Numbered from the stretch's first letter, positions 27,786 through 37,245 are shown. The stretch is DNA of 64,000 nt from Polyangiaceae bacterium (GCA_016715885.1 JADJXL010000017.1:62001-126000), one strand, 5' to 3'. Notes: generated from the sequence alone by a model not told the origin. Numbers and translations: made by a program.

Positions 27786-28964
27786 GTGTCGTTGCTCCGC
27801 ATGGTCATCTTTTTGCTCGGTTTCACGACGTTTGTCGGAGCCATCCACTACTACCTCTGGCATCGCCTGCTCCGCGCGACTCGCGTCGGCGATCGCCTGA
27901 AGCGGCTCGGCACGCGCATCATCGTCGGCTTTGGCATCGCGATGCCATCGGCGATGTTTCTCGTGCAGATCCTGCCGCGACCTCTTGGCGCAGTCGCCTC
28001 GTTTGTCGTGTACACCTGGATGGGCTTTGCCGGCTTGCTCGCGTCCTTCTTGATTGCGGCTGAAGTTCCACGCCTCGCCGTAGCCCTGACGTCACGGCTG
28101 CTTTCTGGTCAGCCGATCGATGCATCGAGGCGCACGTTTCTGTCCCGGATCATTGCGGGCATTGCTGGCGTATTCACGCTGGGTTTGTCCGGTGCAGGTG
28201 TTGCCGAAGCGCTCGGGGAAGTGGCGCTCAAGCGAGTGAAGGTGGCTCTGCGCAAGTGGCCGAAGGAACTCGCGGGGATGCGCATCGTGCAGCTCACGGA
28301 CGTGCACATCGGGCCGATGATTGGTCGCGAATGGCTCGAAGGCATCGTGGCTCGCGTGAACGAGCTCGATGCCGACATCGTGGTGATCACGGGCGATCTC
28401 GTCGATGGATCGGTCGAGGCACTACGCGAGCACGTCGCGCCGCTTGCGCAGTTGCGATCGAAGCGGGGCGTGTACTTCGTCACGGGCAACCACGAGTACT
28501 ACTCGGGGGTCAAGTCGTGGGTCGAGCACCTTGGGCAGCTTGGCTTGCGGGTTTTACGCAACGAACATGTGACGATTGGGGAAGGTGCTGCGAGTTTCGA
28601 TCTGGCGGGCGTCGATGATCACACCGGCAGTCAATTCGACAAGGACCATGGCGTGGATGTGGCGAAGGCGCTTGCCGGTCGGGATCCGACCCGCGAGTGC
28701 ATCTTGCTTGCGCATCAGCCGAAGGAAGTCATCGACGCTGCGAAGTTTGGCGTGGGGCTACAGATCAGCGGGCACACGCATGGGGGCCAGGTTTTTCCGG
28801 CCACGCTGCTCGTTCGTTTGCAACAACCGTTTGTCGCGGGACTCGATCGTCTAGGCGACACGCAGATCTACGTGAGTCGTGGAACGGGTTATTGGGGCCC
28901 GCCGATGCGCGTGGGCGCGCCCGCGGAGATCGCGGTGATCGAGGTCGTTCCGGAAGTCGTTTGA
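27786..28964 (+). CDS. Membrane-anchored metallophosphoesterase
   Basis: Calcineurin-type phosphoesterase preceded by about four membrane helices in the first ~150 residues. All metal-binding motifs are present: QLTDVHIGP, VVITGDLVDG, VTGNHEYY, LAHQP and ISGHTHGGQ. The layout (N-terminal helices plus phosphoesterase) resembles YaeI/YkuE-type proteins that hydrolyse UDP-diacylglucosamine-like lipids or other phosphoesters. GTG start at 27786. It is convergent with the receiver-domain gene, with a palindromic repeat cluster in between. Confidence 0.92.
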   Translation: MSLLRMVIFLLGFTTFVGAIHYYLWHRLLRATRVGDRLKRLGTRIIVGFGIAMPSAMFLVQILPRPLGAVASFVVYTWMGFAGLLASFLIAAEVPRLAVALTSRLLSGQPIDASRRTFLSRIIAGIAGVFTLGLSGAGVAEALGEVALKRVKVALRKWPKELAGMRIVQLTDVHIGPMIGREWLEGIVARVNELDADIVVITGDLVDGSVEALREHVAPLAQLRSKRGVYFVTGNHEYYSGVKSWVEHLGQLGLRVLRNEHVTIGEGAASFDLAGVDDHTGSQFDKDHGVDVAKALAGRDPTRECILLAHQPKEVIDAAKFGVGLQISGHTHGGQVFPATLLVRLQQPFVAGLDRLGDTQIYVSRGTGYWGPPMRVGAPAEIAVIEVVPEVV

Positions 28965-28974
28965 GCAGCAACTG

Positions 28975-29199
28975 CCTCACCCCCTAGCCCCCTCTCCCTT
29001 CACGGGAGAGGGGGAACATGCCTCACCCCCCGACCCCCTCTCCCTGCACGGGAGAGGGGGAGAAGAGCGCTCGCAAATCTGATTGTGCGCATCTCCATTC
29101 CCCCTCTCCAACGCAGTTGGAGAGGGGGCTAGGGGGTGAGGCAGGCTCCCCCTCTCCGCCGCGCCGTAGGCGCGTGAGGAGAGGGGGTTGGGGGGTGAG
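28975..29199. repeat. Cluster of four CCTCACCCCC palindromic repeats, two in each orientation
   Basis: Units start near 28975 and 29021 in one orientation; two more, near 29097-29142 and 29145-29199, are reversed. Each has a CCCCCTCTCC / GGAGAGGGGG stem with a different loop. The family is the same as at 205-336. Orientation changes at the centre, so the stems mirror the two convergent genes. Confidence 0.85.
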
Positions 29200-29210
29200 G
29201 CAAACGCCTC

Positions 29211-29948
29211 TCAACCCCGCGTTCTTCTCAACAAACTAAAAATCCGCGCTCCGAGCTCTGGCGCATGAAACGGTTTGACCATGTAGTCGTCGGCGCCGCA
29301 GGCGAACGCATCGACCATGTCTTGGGACGACGCGTTTGCCGTGAGAAACAAGACCGGCAGCGCGATGAGTTTGTCTCGGCGGATGGCCCGGCACAGATCG
29401 ATGCCCGTCATTTTGGGCAGGTTCCAGTCCAGCACGAGCAGGTCGAACGTTTCTTGATGGATCGCAGCGAGCGCTTCTTCGGCGCTCTCTTTGGTGGTCA
29501 CGACCAGACCCACGGCAGCGAGCATCGCTGCAACGACGGCGCGAATGTCCGGATCGTCGTCGACGACCAAAATTCGAGCTCCACGCCCTACACGCGGTGG
29601 CCATGACGTCGGTCTCGGTGTTTCGATTTCGTCGTCTGCTTGTGCGGTGGGAAGAGGCGGAGGGGACGTGGCGCGATCGCCTTCCACGACGCTCGATGCA
29701 AAGTCGGCCAAGCGCCGGTAGTCACGCGGCTCGAAGACCAGCCTTGCGCCATCGGGATCGACGATCGCGCGAGCGGCTGCCGACGATGCCTTGTGACGAG
29801 CACCCACGTCGAAAATCGCCAGCACCCACTCGCCGTCTTCGATGACTTCCTCTGGTGGCAGCTCGAGCTCGAGCTCGCAATCTCCCACGGAGGTAATCTG
29901 ATGCTCGAACTGCTGAGGGTCGGAAAACCGATAGCAGACGCTCCGCAC
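29211..29948 (-). CDS. PilZ-like plus response-regulator receiver protein
   Basis: The first ~90 residues (including LELPPEEVIEDGEWVLAIFD and ARLVFEPRDYRRLADF) resemble the divergent PilZ-like domains common in myxobacteria. A Pro/Ser linker follows, then a receiver domain: ILVVDDDPDIR near residue 125, phospho-acceptor Asp in LLVLDWNLPKM near 173, Thr in FLTANAS and Lys in YMVKPFH near 224. There is no output domain, so it probably acts through protein-protein contacts. The kinase partner is not in the window. Confidence 0.85.
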   Translation of the reverse strand: MRSVCYRFSDPQQFEHQITSVGDCELELELPPEEVIEDGEWVLAIFDVGARHKASSAAARAIVDPDGARLVFEPRDYRRLADFASSVVEGDRATSPPPLPTAQADDEIETPRPTSWPPRVGRGARILVVDDDPDIRAVVAAMLAAVGLVVTTKESAEEALAAIHQETFDLLVLDWNLPKMTGIDLCRAIRRDKLIALPVLFLTANASSQDMVDAFACGADDYMVKPFHAPELGARIFSLLRRTRG

Positions 29949-30008
29949 GCGTACACGCTACACCCCGGGCTAGCGCCTCGCAAAGGGTCCGACTAAGCTC
30001 GCGCCGCG

Positions 30009-31040
30009 ATGGTTCACCTGCGATGGCCTGCCCTCCTTGCAGCGCTCCTGGCAATCGGCTGCGATGGTTCGTCCAGCCAAGGCAACGACAAGCCTGCGTC
30101 TTCTGCGCCTTCGGCCGCAGCGTCCGCAGCTCCGATCGTGTCCATTCCCGGCGTCGACCTCGGACCGATGACGGCGCGCGAGCAACGCGAGTGGTCGGAT
30201 CAGCTCCAAGGGCTGCTTGCTCCGTGCCCTGAAACGCCCGTGAACATCGCGCAGTGCATCGCGGAAAAACGTGCGTGCAAAGCATGTACGCCCGCGGCGC
30301 TCTACCTGCTCGATGCCGTGCGCGCGGGACGAAGCAAACAGGACCGCGAAAAAGCCTACAACATGCGGTTCGATCCGAAGAAAGTTCGCACGCTCGATAC
30401 CGACGGGTCCCCCGAGCTCGGACCGCCCGATGCGCCCGTGACGATCGTCGAGTGGGCGGACTTCGAATGTCCCGCGTGCAAAGCGTTTTACCCGATCCTC
30501 GACGGCCTCGTGAAACGCTTCCCCGGTCAGGTTCGTCTCGTCTACAAAAACTATCCGCTGGCCATTCACCCGCATGGCGAGATCGCCGCTCGAGCAGGCG
30601 TCGCTGCGGCACGTCAAGGCAAGTTTTGGGAAATGCACCACTTGCTCTTCGACAACCAGGACAGGCTCGAACAATCGGATCTCGAGGGATACGCCAAACA
30701 GCTCAAGCTCGATGTCGGCAAATTCCGTGCGGAGATGGGTTCGGACGACACCGTCTCACGCATCGCGCGGGACAAGCGCGCCGCTGACGACGTGAACCTC
30801 GATGGAACGCCGACGGTCTTCATCAACGGTCGCCAGGTCGAAACGCAACTGATCGACGATCCCGTCGGGGACCTCGTGAAGTGGATCAAGCTCGACCTCG
30901 AGCTCTTGGGCATCACGCCTGCGGCACCTCCGGCTCCGGTGGTCAACGCATCGGCTGAGCCTGCACCGAGCGTTCCGGCATCTGCGGGGCCCGGTTCGAG
31001 CGCATCGGCTGCGCCATCTGCGGGGCCGCCGAAGAAATGA
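30009..31040 (+). CDS. DsbA-like thioredoxin-fold lipoprotein
   Basis: Lipoprotein signal ending LLAIGC, a Ser/Ala/Pro spacer, then a DsbA/DSBA-oxidoreductase domain. The active site is CPAC in VEWADFECPACKAFYPIL (about 149-166), with cis-Pro in NLDGTPTVFINGR near residue 267. A second small Cys-rich region (CPETPVNIAQCIAEKRACKAC) precedes the thioredoxin fold. It likely catalyses disulfide exchange in the periplasm. The C-terminus is a long Ala/Pro/Ser tail. The next gene overlaps its stop (ATGA). Confidence 0.9.
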   Translation: MVHLRWPALLAALLAIGCDGSSSQGNDKPASSAPSAAASAAPIVSIPGVDLGPMTAREQREWSDQLQGLLAPCPETPVNIAQCIAEKRACKACTPAALYLLDAVRAGRSKQDREKAYNMRFDPKKVRTLDTDGSPELGPPDAPVTIVEWADFECPACKAFYPILDGLVKRFPGQVRLVYKNYPLAIHPHGEIAARAGVAAARQGKFWEMHHLLFDNQDRLEQSDLEGYAKQLKLDVGKFRAEMGSDDTVSRIARDKRAADDVNLDGTPTVFINGRQVETQLIDDPVGDLVKWIKLDLELLGITPAAPPAPVVNASAEPAPSVPASAGPGSSASAAPSAGPPKK

Positions 31041-31780
31041 AGGTTGCCGATCCTTGTGGGTGTTTTCCGTCGGGAAAGCATTATCCCGGCATTGCGCATT
31101 TGCTCAAGGTGCGCGCGGTCGGTGTCGCATCGGAGCTCGATGCCAGCGCGCCGTGGGTGGACCAGCCCATTGCATTTCTCGATGTCGAAACGACGGGACG
31201 TAATGCGGCGACGGATCGATTGGTCGAAGTTGCCGTCGTGATTGGCCAATGCGGCGACGTCGTGGCGCGGCATAGCTGGCTCATTCATCCAGGCCGTCCC
31301 ATTCCGGCAGAATCGACATCGGTGCACGGCATCAAGGACGAAGACGTCGCGGACAAACCTGCTTTTGGAGAAATCGCCCACGAAATTCTGCAATCGCTCG
31401 CGGGTGCGATTCCGGCGGCCTACAACGCCGTATTCGATCGCGGATTTTTGCTTGCGGAACTCGAGCGAGCGCAGGTTTTTCCGGAAAACCCACCACCGGC
31501 GATGCGCCGCGAGGTCGATTGGATCGATCCATTGACGTTTGCCCGGGAACTTTACAAACACGAAGACAGCCGTGCACTTTCGGACATGGCCGCGCTTTTG
31601 GGCATATCGCTCGTGAATGCACACCGCGCGACGGACGACGCGGAAGCCGCATTGCGCGTCCTCTATGCATTGGCAAAAGATTCCCGCGTTCCCAAAGCAT
31701 ACGGAAGTTTCATTCAGGAGCAGCGGCGCCTTTTGCGCATTCAGGACGAAGCGCGTTCGAGGTGGCGGCGTCCTAGCTGA
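31037..31780 (+). CDS. DnaQ-like 3'-5' exonuclease
   Basis: DEDDh exonuclease fold: FLDVETTGRNAATDRLVEVA (Exo I, D and E), VHGIKDEDVADKPAF, PAAYNAVFDRGFL (Exo II), and HRATDDAEAALRVLYAL (Exo III, H and D). It resembles the DNA polymerase III epsilon proofreading domain, without a polymerase-binding tail. The first ~45 residues contain a CGC motif and are not part of the fold. The ATG overlaps the stop of the DsbA-like gene. Proofreading or repair role inferred from family. Confidence 0.9.
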   Translation: MKVADPCGCFPSGKHYPGIAHLLKVRAVGVASELDASAPWVDQPIAFLDVETTGRNAATDRLVEVAVVIGQCGDVVARHSWLIHPGRPIPAESTSVHGIKDEDVADKPAFGEIAHEILQSLAGAIPAAYNAVFDRGFLLAELERAQVFPENPPPAMRREVDWIDPLTFARELYKHEDSRALSDMAALLGISLVNAHRATDDAEAALRVLYALAKDSRVPKAYGSFIQEQRRLLRIQDEARSRWRRPS

Positions 31781-31808
31781 TGCATTGTCACGGTATTCGG
31801 GGGATCAC

Positions 31809-32291
31809 ATGACCGAGCCTGACAAAAAGCGACGGCTGCCGATATTGCAAGACAAAGCGCCCGCGGACGAACCCGAAGCCGAACCGCGTCCGCCGTGGCA
31901 TTGGTCGGGCATCGGCGTCGTCGCCACGTTTTTGGTATGGCTACCCATTGCAGCAGCCATTACGGCACTGAGCGCTCGGATTGCTCAGAATGCCGAATCA
32001 TCGACGCTCGGCCTGGGCGTCGTGATGGTTGCGCTGCACGTATTGGGATTTTTGGTGGCGACGTTTGCAGGTGGTTTTCTCATTGGAAAATTCGGTGGAG
32101 AAGCCGGACCGCGCGAAGGAGCGGTGAGCGGCTTCGTCACGGCGGCATTCGCCGTCGCGCTTGCGGCGGGTTCACCGGTCCCAGGCGTGACGATCGTCAC
32201 GTGGATCGTATTGCTTGCAATCGTGGGCGCGATCGGAGCGGCAGGCGGAATGCTCGGGGCGAGGGTCGGGAAGAGAAAACGGATTGGCTAA
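31809..32291 (+). CDS. Four-helix membrane protein of unknown function
   Basis: Start ATG 31809 chosen because the hydrophobic part then follows a short charged N-terminus (MTEPDKKRRLP); the frame upstream to 31617 is probably not translated. Helices: WSGIGVVATFLVWLPIAAAI, VVMVALHVLGFLVATFAGGF, GAVSGFVTAAFAVALAAG and IVTWIVLLAIVGAIGAAGG. Gly-rich with a basic end. It lies 28 bp after the exonuclease gene. No family recognised. Confidence 0.7.
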   Translation: MTEPDKKRRLPILQDKAPADEPEAEPRPPWHWSGIGVVATFLVWLPIAAAITALSARIAQNAESSTLGLGVVMVALHVLGFLVATFAGGFLIGKFGGEAGPREGAVSGFVTAAFAVALAAGSPVPGVTIVTWIVLLAIVGAIGAAGGMLGARVGKRKRIG

Positions 32292-32333
32292 TACGGGAAA
32301 CGTAGGGTCAGCGGAAGATTGGACTTCTCGCAA

Positions 32334-32609
32334 TCACGCCTCCCCAATCGTCACCTCCGCAAATAGCTCCCCGCCCCATCGCCAAAATGCAACCGTTCGG
32401 CTAAACAGCAGCACGACTTCGAGGCCTAGGCCACTGTCGAATTCAACGCGCCAACGACCGGGGTCGACTTCGAAGATTCGCACAATCCCACCCACTGCAA
32501 TGGGCGGGCCATCCAGCCAAGAGCCCCCACGGGAATTCCAGCGCCCTTTGCACGTCGACTCGTTCGGCCACACTGCAATCAAGCCGAAAACCATGCACGC
32601 TACGCGCAT
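32334..32609 (-). CDS. Small hypothetical protein, tentative
   Basis: 91 residues beginning MRVACMVFGLIAVW, possibly a weak signal, then a beta-rich, Trp- and Gly-rich part (GGIVRIFEVDPGRWRVEFD). It lies 39 bp downstream of the Nudix gene on the same strand and may be the last gene of that group. No ribosome site is obvious, so it could be a chance frame. Confidence 0.4.
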   Translation of the reverse strand: MRVACMVFGLIAVWPNESTCKGRWNSRGGSWLDGPPIAVGGIVRIFEVDPGRWRVEFDSGLGLEVVLLFSRTVAFWRWGGELFAEVTIGEA

Positions 32610-32648
32610 GCGTCCACGTCGAACCGCAACATTCTCGCGCCGCCTCCC

Positions 32649-33092
32649 TTACACCATCGTCAATGCCTTCGTGGCAACTCGCACGACCGCTTCCGTCACC
32701 CCGTAACGCTCCAATTCGCCCGGCACCACGAATACAACTTCGCTCGCGTCATCCCCAGCTCGCAGCTCTCCGCCCGTCCGGAGACACACGTAATCAAGAA
32801 TGACATAATGATACGGCGGCTCGATCACTTCCACGACCTCGACGAGCGGCCCCACTTGCACGACGAGCCCCGACTCCTCGAATACCTCGCGCTGCACCGC
32901 CGCCTCGATCCGCTCGCCAAATTCGAGCCGTCCGCCCGGTAGCGAAAAGCGACCCGCCATCGGCGGACGCGCTCGACGAACCAATACTATCCGCCGACAA
33001 GCCCCCGACGAATCGTCAATGACCACCGCTCCGACCGCGATTTGGGGACATTCTTTTTTTATGGAATTCGCGCCATCCGCGCCCAACGTCAT
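32649..33092 (-). CDS. Nudix hydrolase
   Basis: The Nudix box runs from about residue 52 to 75 and fits the GX5EX7REUXEEXGU pattern (GGRLEFGE then REVFEESGL). It is preceded by GAVVIDDSSG and RARPPMAGRFSLPGGR, as in the family. It hydrolyses a nucleoside diphosphate linked to another group; the substrate cannot be read from sequence. Its start overlaps the stop of the transglutaminase-like gene by four bases (ATGA), suggesting translational coupling. Confidence 0.92.
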   Translation of the reverse strand: MTLGADGANSIKKECPQIAVGAVVIDDSSGACRRIVLVRRARPPMAGRFSLPGGRLEFGERIEAAVQREVFEESGLVVQVGPLVEVVEVIEPPYHYVILDYVCLRTGGELRAGDDASEVVFVVPGELERYGVTEAVVRVATKALTMV

Positions 33093-34732
33093 TGGGTCTC
33101 ACCCGGTCCACATCGTCCGCCACCCGGCGTCCGCACGATGACCTCGTATTCGCCGAGCGGCAATTCGCGCGGAACGACGACTGCGCCATCGTAAATGCCC
33201 TGCTCGTTCGTCGATAGCGACCCGACAGCCACACCCGCTGGCGCCGATGCGCTGCGCAAGAGCACGTCCACGCGTACATGCGGACACGGATTGCCACTCG
33301 CCTTGATCTGCCCGTCGAGCTTCATGGGCATACCGCGACGAACGTCCGTGCCCATTGCGCCAATCGTCACGTCCGCCGAGGTCGCATTCGGATCGATTGC
33401 CGCAGAGGACGCTGCCGGCGGTGGCATGGGCGGCGCCGCAGAAGAAGATGGCGCTGCCGTGCTGCTGCTGCTGGTCGACGTCCCATCCGGCGACGAAGCC
33501 CCTCCACCACCCGAAGTGGCCCGTGACCGATTCGCCAATTCTTGACCCGAATCCTGATTTTCCGGCCATGCATAAGGATCGTCCGGCGGATTGTGCATCG
33601 GACGATTGGGATCTTCCTGTGCGGAATCGAGGTTCGCCGAAGCGCCTCCAAGATCGATACGATGCCAAATCGTTCCGTCGTACACTTCGACCCAAGCGTG
33701 CGCTTCGTTGACGATCATTCTCGCCGGAATGCCAATGTTCAAGGCAGTCACGAGAAACGCAAAGGAACGATGGCGACACACGCCCTTTTTGGACAATGCC
33801 AAATCCAAGTAAATATCGGAATTTTCACGGAGTGGCGCGTCCGTTGGCTCGAATGAACGGAAGTAATCGACCATTTTTTCGACCACGTCACGCGCACTCA
33901 TGGACGTCGAAATATCAATGGCCTTGGCAACCTGCTGAAATGCCGCGCGATGCGTCGCCGGCTGAGGCGGTACGAGCGGCGCCAAGCGTTGCCAGCGAAC
34001 ATCCGCAAATGCACTGCCAAACGTGCGACGTAATATGGCCAGCTCCACCACGAGCCGAATGTCTTTCCGAGTGGGCGATTTGACAAACCAGTTGTCGGCT
34101 CCGTCCCGCAAGACTTTGATATCCGTTTCGGGATTCGAATGCATGCGCAAGAGCCGAGCATCCGGGCCGACGCTCGGAATACGCACAGGCTCGTTCGGCA
34201 CGAGCGCCACGGAAAAGTCACCATAAAAAGGTTCCTCGTCCGTGCCAATCACTCCACCCACGGGCACCACACTCAACGACTTGTTACGCACCGCGAGCGT
34301 GTAATCGTCGAGCACCGTGTCGAATGCTCGCAGCCGCTTGAACGGCGTCGTCGAAGGAATGAACGGGTCCTCGTAATTCTCGACGTTCGGACGACGCGTG
34401 TCGCGATCCGGCTCGTACGTCGAATCGGGACTGTCGTCGACGGTCGTGCCGCCATACAAGCTGCGCGCATCCGGCGGACGACGCGGATCAGGCGCCGTCG
34501 CTATGCCGCTCGGCGTCTTCACTGCCGCATGCAAGTTGCCGTCGATCGTCGTCGTGGCAAACGACAGATCCTCCGCCGCATCTTCCGGGACAAACTCGTG
34601 CAGGATCGAGCTCTGCGCATCGACCACGCCGCTCGACGCCACCACCGCCGCCATGAGAAACGGAGCCAGCGCACCGGAAGGTCGAAGCCACCGGCGACGT
34701 GAACGCGTCATCGACGAAGAGCCTGCGGACAT
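33089..34732 (-). CDS. Exported transglutaminase-like protein
   Basis: A signal segment (SGALAPFLMAAVVASSGVVD) follows a basic N-terminus. The central domain carries the transglutaminase-like triad: Cys in SKKGVCRHRSFAFLV, His in VNEAHAWVEVYDG and Asp in WHRIDLGGA. The C-terminal ~150 residues are Ser/Pro-rich and end in a beta domain (GNPCPHVRVDVLLRSAS). In bacteria such proteins usually act as proteases or peptide-cleaving enzymes. The start is uncertain: 34777, 34732 or 34711. It lies between pcnB and the Nudix gene. Confidence 0.82.
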   Translation of the reverse strand: MSAGSSSMTRSRRRWLRPSGALAPFLMAAVVASSGVVDAQSSILHEFVPEDAAEDLSFATTTIDGNLHAAVKTPSGIATAPDPRRPPDARSLYGGTTVDDSPDSTYEPDRDTRRPNVENYEDPFIPSTTPFKRLRAFDTVLDDYTLAVRNKSLSVVPVGGVIGTDEEPFYGDFSVALVPNEPVRIPSVGPDARLLRMHSNPETDIKVLRDGADNWFVKSPTRKDIRLVVELAILRRTFGSAFADVRWQRLAPLVPPQPATHRAAFQQVAKAIDISTSMSARDVVEKMVDYFRSFEPTDAPLRENSDIYLDLALSKKGVCRHRSFAFLVTALNIGIPARMIVNEAHAWVEVYDGTIWHRIDLGGASANLDSAQEDPNRPMHNPPDDPYAWPENQDSGQELANRSRATSGGGGASSPDGTSTSSSSTAAPSSSAAPPMPPPAASSAAIDPNATSADVTIGAMGTDVRRGMPMKLDGQIKASGNPCPHVRVDVLLRSASAPAGVAVGSLSTNEQGIYDGAVVVPRELPLGEYEVIVRTPGGGRCGPGETQ

Positions 34733-34783
34733 GTCAGACTTGCAGTGAAACACGAAGCGCTCGAAAGTTCCACGCAAGCTCGC

Positions 34784-36103
34784 TCATCCACCACCACCAC
34801 CACCGCGACGGTGATGCGTTCGCCGCGGCGCCGGGGGCGCGTCGTTCTGTCGAGGCGCCGCTTGCCCGCGGTGCGACGAGCTGCGGTACCGCTCCAGCAC
34901 CTCCGTGGGCTTGCGCCGTGCGACGAGATCCGCGTACGTGACCTCCACCGCCGCGTCGAACATGTCCGTGCGCGCGAAGCGACCAGGACGCCCCGTCACG
35001 AGCCGCGGCATCACCGCGACGATGCGACGAATGTTGTCGACATACCGCCGCGACAGCGAGAGTCGATCGACGAGAGGCTCGAGGAAATCCGCCACCGCCG
35101 TAGCTCGATCACGCGCTCCTTCACATGCTTCCTGCATCGGTTCGAGCAAGAGGAGCGTCCAGAGCACGCTGTCATCGAGCGGCCCAACTTCCGTCGTGCG
35201 CTTGTCGATGTAATCGAGCAGGCGCCACTGACGCGCCGACGGACCATCCTCGGCACCTTCGTCGTACAGCAGCGACGACAGCTCGGGCAGCAGCACATCG
35301 AGCACGCCGGTCTCCCACGCGAGGTAAATGGTGCGCCGCGCTTGGCCGCCGCGAAGCAGCCGCAGAATCTCTTCGGACACGCGCGGACGTGCAGCGAGCG
35401 CCAGCGCTTCGCGGCAAAATACGATCGCATCGTAGACGTCGGGCGTAATGGCAAACCCGAGTCGTCCGGCAAACTTGAGCGCGCGCAGAATGCGGATCGG
35501 ATCTTCGCGAAAGCGCGTCTCCGGATCGCCGATCGTGTGCACGACACGCCGCTCGACGACGTCCTCCATGCCGCCGCACCAGTCGAGGATCTGCCTTGCT
35601 TCGAGGTCGTAGAAGAGCGCGTTCATCGTGAAGTCGCGCCGCATTGCATCTTCGCTCGCCACACCGAACACGTTGTCGCTGCGTATGAGCAGCTCGGACG
35701 AGTCATCCCCTTCGTCCTTCGGATTGCGGCGAAACGTCGCGACTTCGATGACCTTGCCGCCCTGAAACAACACGTGCACCAGCCGGAATCGCCGACCGAT
35801 GATCCGCGAGTTGCGGAACAAGTCGCGCACTTCCTCGGGCCGAGCGCTCGTGGCGACGTCGAAATCTTTCGGCTGACGCCCGAGCAGCAAGTCACGCACG
35901 CAGCCGCCCACGAGGTACGCTTCGTGGCCGTGACGCGTGAGCCTTCGGACGACCTTCTGCACATCCATGTCGATGTGCTCGAACGTCACGTCGTGCCGCG
36001 TAGGCGCAGGAAAGCCCACGGTGTATCGCGGCTCGAGATCGGCCTCGTACAAGTCAGTCGTAGTCGTTACTGGTGAGAGGGCCGTTCGACCCATGGCTTC
36101 CAT
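34784..36103 (-). CDS. pcnB: Poly(A) polymerase / tRNA nucleotidyltransferase family
   Basis: Adds A (or CCA) to RNA 3' ends. The nucleotidyltransferase core shows AYLVGGCVRDLLLGRQPKDFDVATSA (about 63-88) with the catalytic DxD, then RRDFTMNALFYD, LDWCGGMEDV and FREDPIRILRALKFAGRLGF. The C-terminal arm is longer than in CCA-adding enzymes and ends in a basic, Gly-rich tail (RRTHHRRGGGGGG), as in PcnB-type enzymes. Hence poly(A) polymerase is preferred over CCA transferase. The gene heads a run with the transglutaminase and Nudix genes. Confidence 0.88.
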   Translation of the reverse strand: MEAMGRTALSPVTTTTDLYEADLEPRYTVGFPAPTRHDVTFEHIDMDVQKVVRRLTRHGHEAYLVGGCVRDLLLGRQPKDFDVATSARPEEVRDLFRNSRIIGRRFRLVHVLFQGGKVIEVATFRRNPKDEGDDSSELLIRSDNVFGVASEDAMRRDFTMNALFYDLEARQILDWCGGMEDVVERRVVHTIGDPETRFREDPIRILRALKFAGRLGFAITPDVYDAIVFCREALALAARPRVSEEILRLLRGGQARRTIYLAWETGVLDVLLPELSSLLYDEGAEDGPSARQWRLLDYIDKRTTEVGPLDDSVLWTLLLLEPMQEACEGARDRATAVADFLEPLVDRLSLSRRYVDNIRRIVAVMPRLVTGRPGRFARTDMFDAAVEVTYADLVARRKPTEVLERYRSSSHRGQAAPRQNDAPPAPRRTHHRRGGGGGG

Positions 36104-36202
36104 GCGGCTCTTCCCCGGCCTGGGCCGCCCATCGAGGATTCATTCGCGTCTAGCAGGGGATGGCCTCGGGGGCAAATGTCCAGCGCTCGAGTGTTTCATG
36201 GA

Positions 36203-37108
36203 TTACGCGATTAGTGCGCCAAGCGCTCGCCCTTCGGGGGTCGTTCGCAAGGCTTCCGCCATTTCCAGTGCCGAAACGTACCGCCTAGAAGAATCCTTGC
36301 TGAGCGCCTTGTGCACGACATCGCCCAGCTCGTTCGACCCTCGCACGAGCTGCGGAGGCTCTTGTCGCACGTGCTTTTGCGTCACGACATCGCGCGGGCC
36401 TTCGAAGGGCGGCGCGCCCGAGAGCATCTCGTAGAGCACGATTCCAAGCGCATAGATGTCGGCCGACGGACGACCGACATCGCCAAACGCTTGCTCGGGC
36501 GACATGTACTCGGGTGTGCCCACGGCCGTTTGCGAGAGCGTGAGACGACCGGAGAACACCTCGCCCGGATCGTCATCGATCCATGCGAAGCCGAAGTCGA
36601 GCAGCTTCACGTGTTCACGTCCGTCCGCGGCATGCACGAGGAACACGTTTTCCGGTTTGAGGTCACGATGCACGACGCCTGCGGCATGCGCTGCTGCGAG
36701 GCCTTTGGCGATGCCGATGGCGATGCCGACGGCGCGCAAAGGTGCCAGGCACTTGGACAAGTCGAGCGTATCTGCAAGGTCGAGGCCCTCGAGGAGCTCG
36801 GCCACGAAGTAGGGCAAGCCATCGGGCAGCTCGCCATGGTGGTGCATCGCGAGCACGTGGGGATCGTGAATGCGCGTGGTCGCTTGGATTTCGCGTGCGA
36901 ACCGCGCGCGCAGCATGCCGTTTTCCACGTGCTCGGGCCGCAGCACTTTGACTGCAAAACAAGGCTTCACGCGACCACGTGCGCGCACGTCTTCGGCGAC
37001 GTACAACTGCCCCACGCCGCCCGTCGCGATGTGCTGAACGATGCGATATCGCTCATCGAGAAGCGCACCGACGAAGGCGTCCGGCGAAGCGTCGAGCATG
37101 TGCACCAC
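36203..37108 (-). CDS. Soluble Hanks-type Ser/Thr protein kinase
   Basis: A complete kinase domain with no membrane helix or sensor tail. Gly-loop ATGGVGQLYVAE (29-39), ATP Lys in FAVKVL (K54), Glu in helix C (E73), catalytic VHRDLKPEN (146-154), DFG (171-173), activation segment TAVGTPEYMSPEQ and DIYALGIVLYEML. Length 301 is close to a minimal kinase. Substrates are unknown; the FHA protein at 9725-11368 is the kind of protein that reads such marks. It lies 99 bp upstream of pcnB on the same strand. Confidence 0.95.
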   Translation of the reverse strand: MVHMLDASPDAFVGALLDERYRIVQHIATGGVGQLYVAEDVRARGRVKPCFAVKVLRPEHVENGMLRARFAREIQATTRIHDPHVLAMHHHGELPDGLPYFVAELLEGLDLADTLDLSKCLAPLRAVGIAIGIAKGLAAAHAAGVVHRDLKPENVFLVHAADGREHVKLLDFGFAWIDDDPGEVFSGRLTLSQTAVGTPEYMSPEQAFGDVGRPSADIYALGIVLYEMLSGAPPFEGPRDVVTQKHVRQEPPQLVRGSNELGDVVHKALSKDSSRRYVSALEMAEALRTTPEGRALGALIA

Positions 37109-37135
37109 ATGCTACTCGACGCGCGACGGATCCGA

Positions 37136-37245
37136 GCTTGCTGTTTACGGACTTCGTCCAAGCGCGCCGGATGGTGCGCGCCGCGGGCGCACGTGAGCAT
37201 GTGGGCGTGGCCAAGACGAACAGTTGGGCGTCAAAGGAAATCGTG
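37136..37245. repeat. Dispersed repeat fragments in a 465-bp gap
   Basis: 37136-37170 (CTTGCTGTTTACGGACTTCG...) is nearly the same as 41137-41171 near the gluQ 3' end. 37208-37240 (GGCCAAGACGAACAGTTGGG...) matches repeats at 42182, 43930 and 53295. The rest of 37109-37573 has no gene I can support. Confidence 0.65.
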
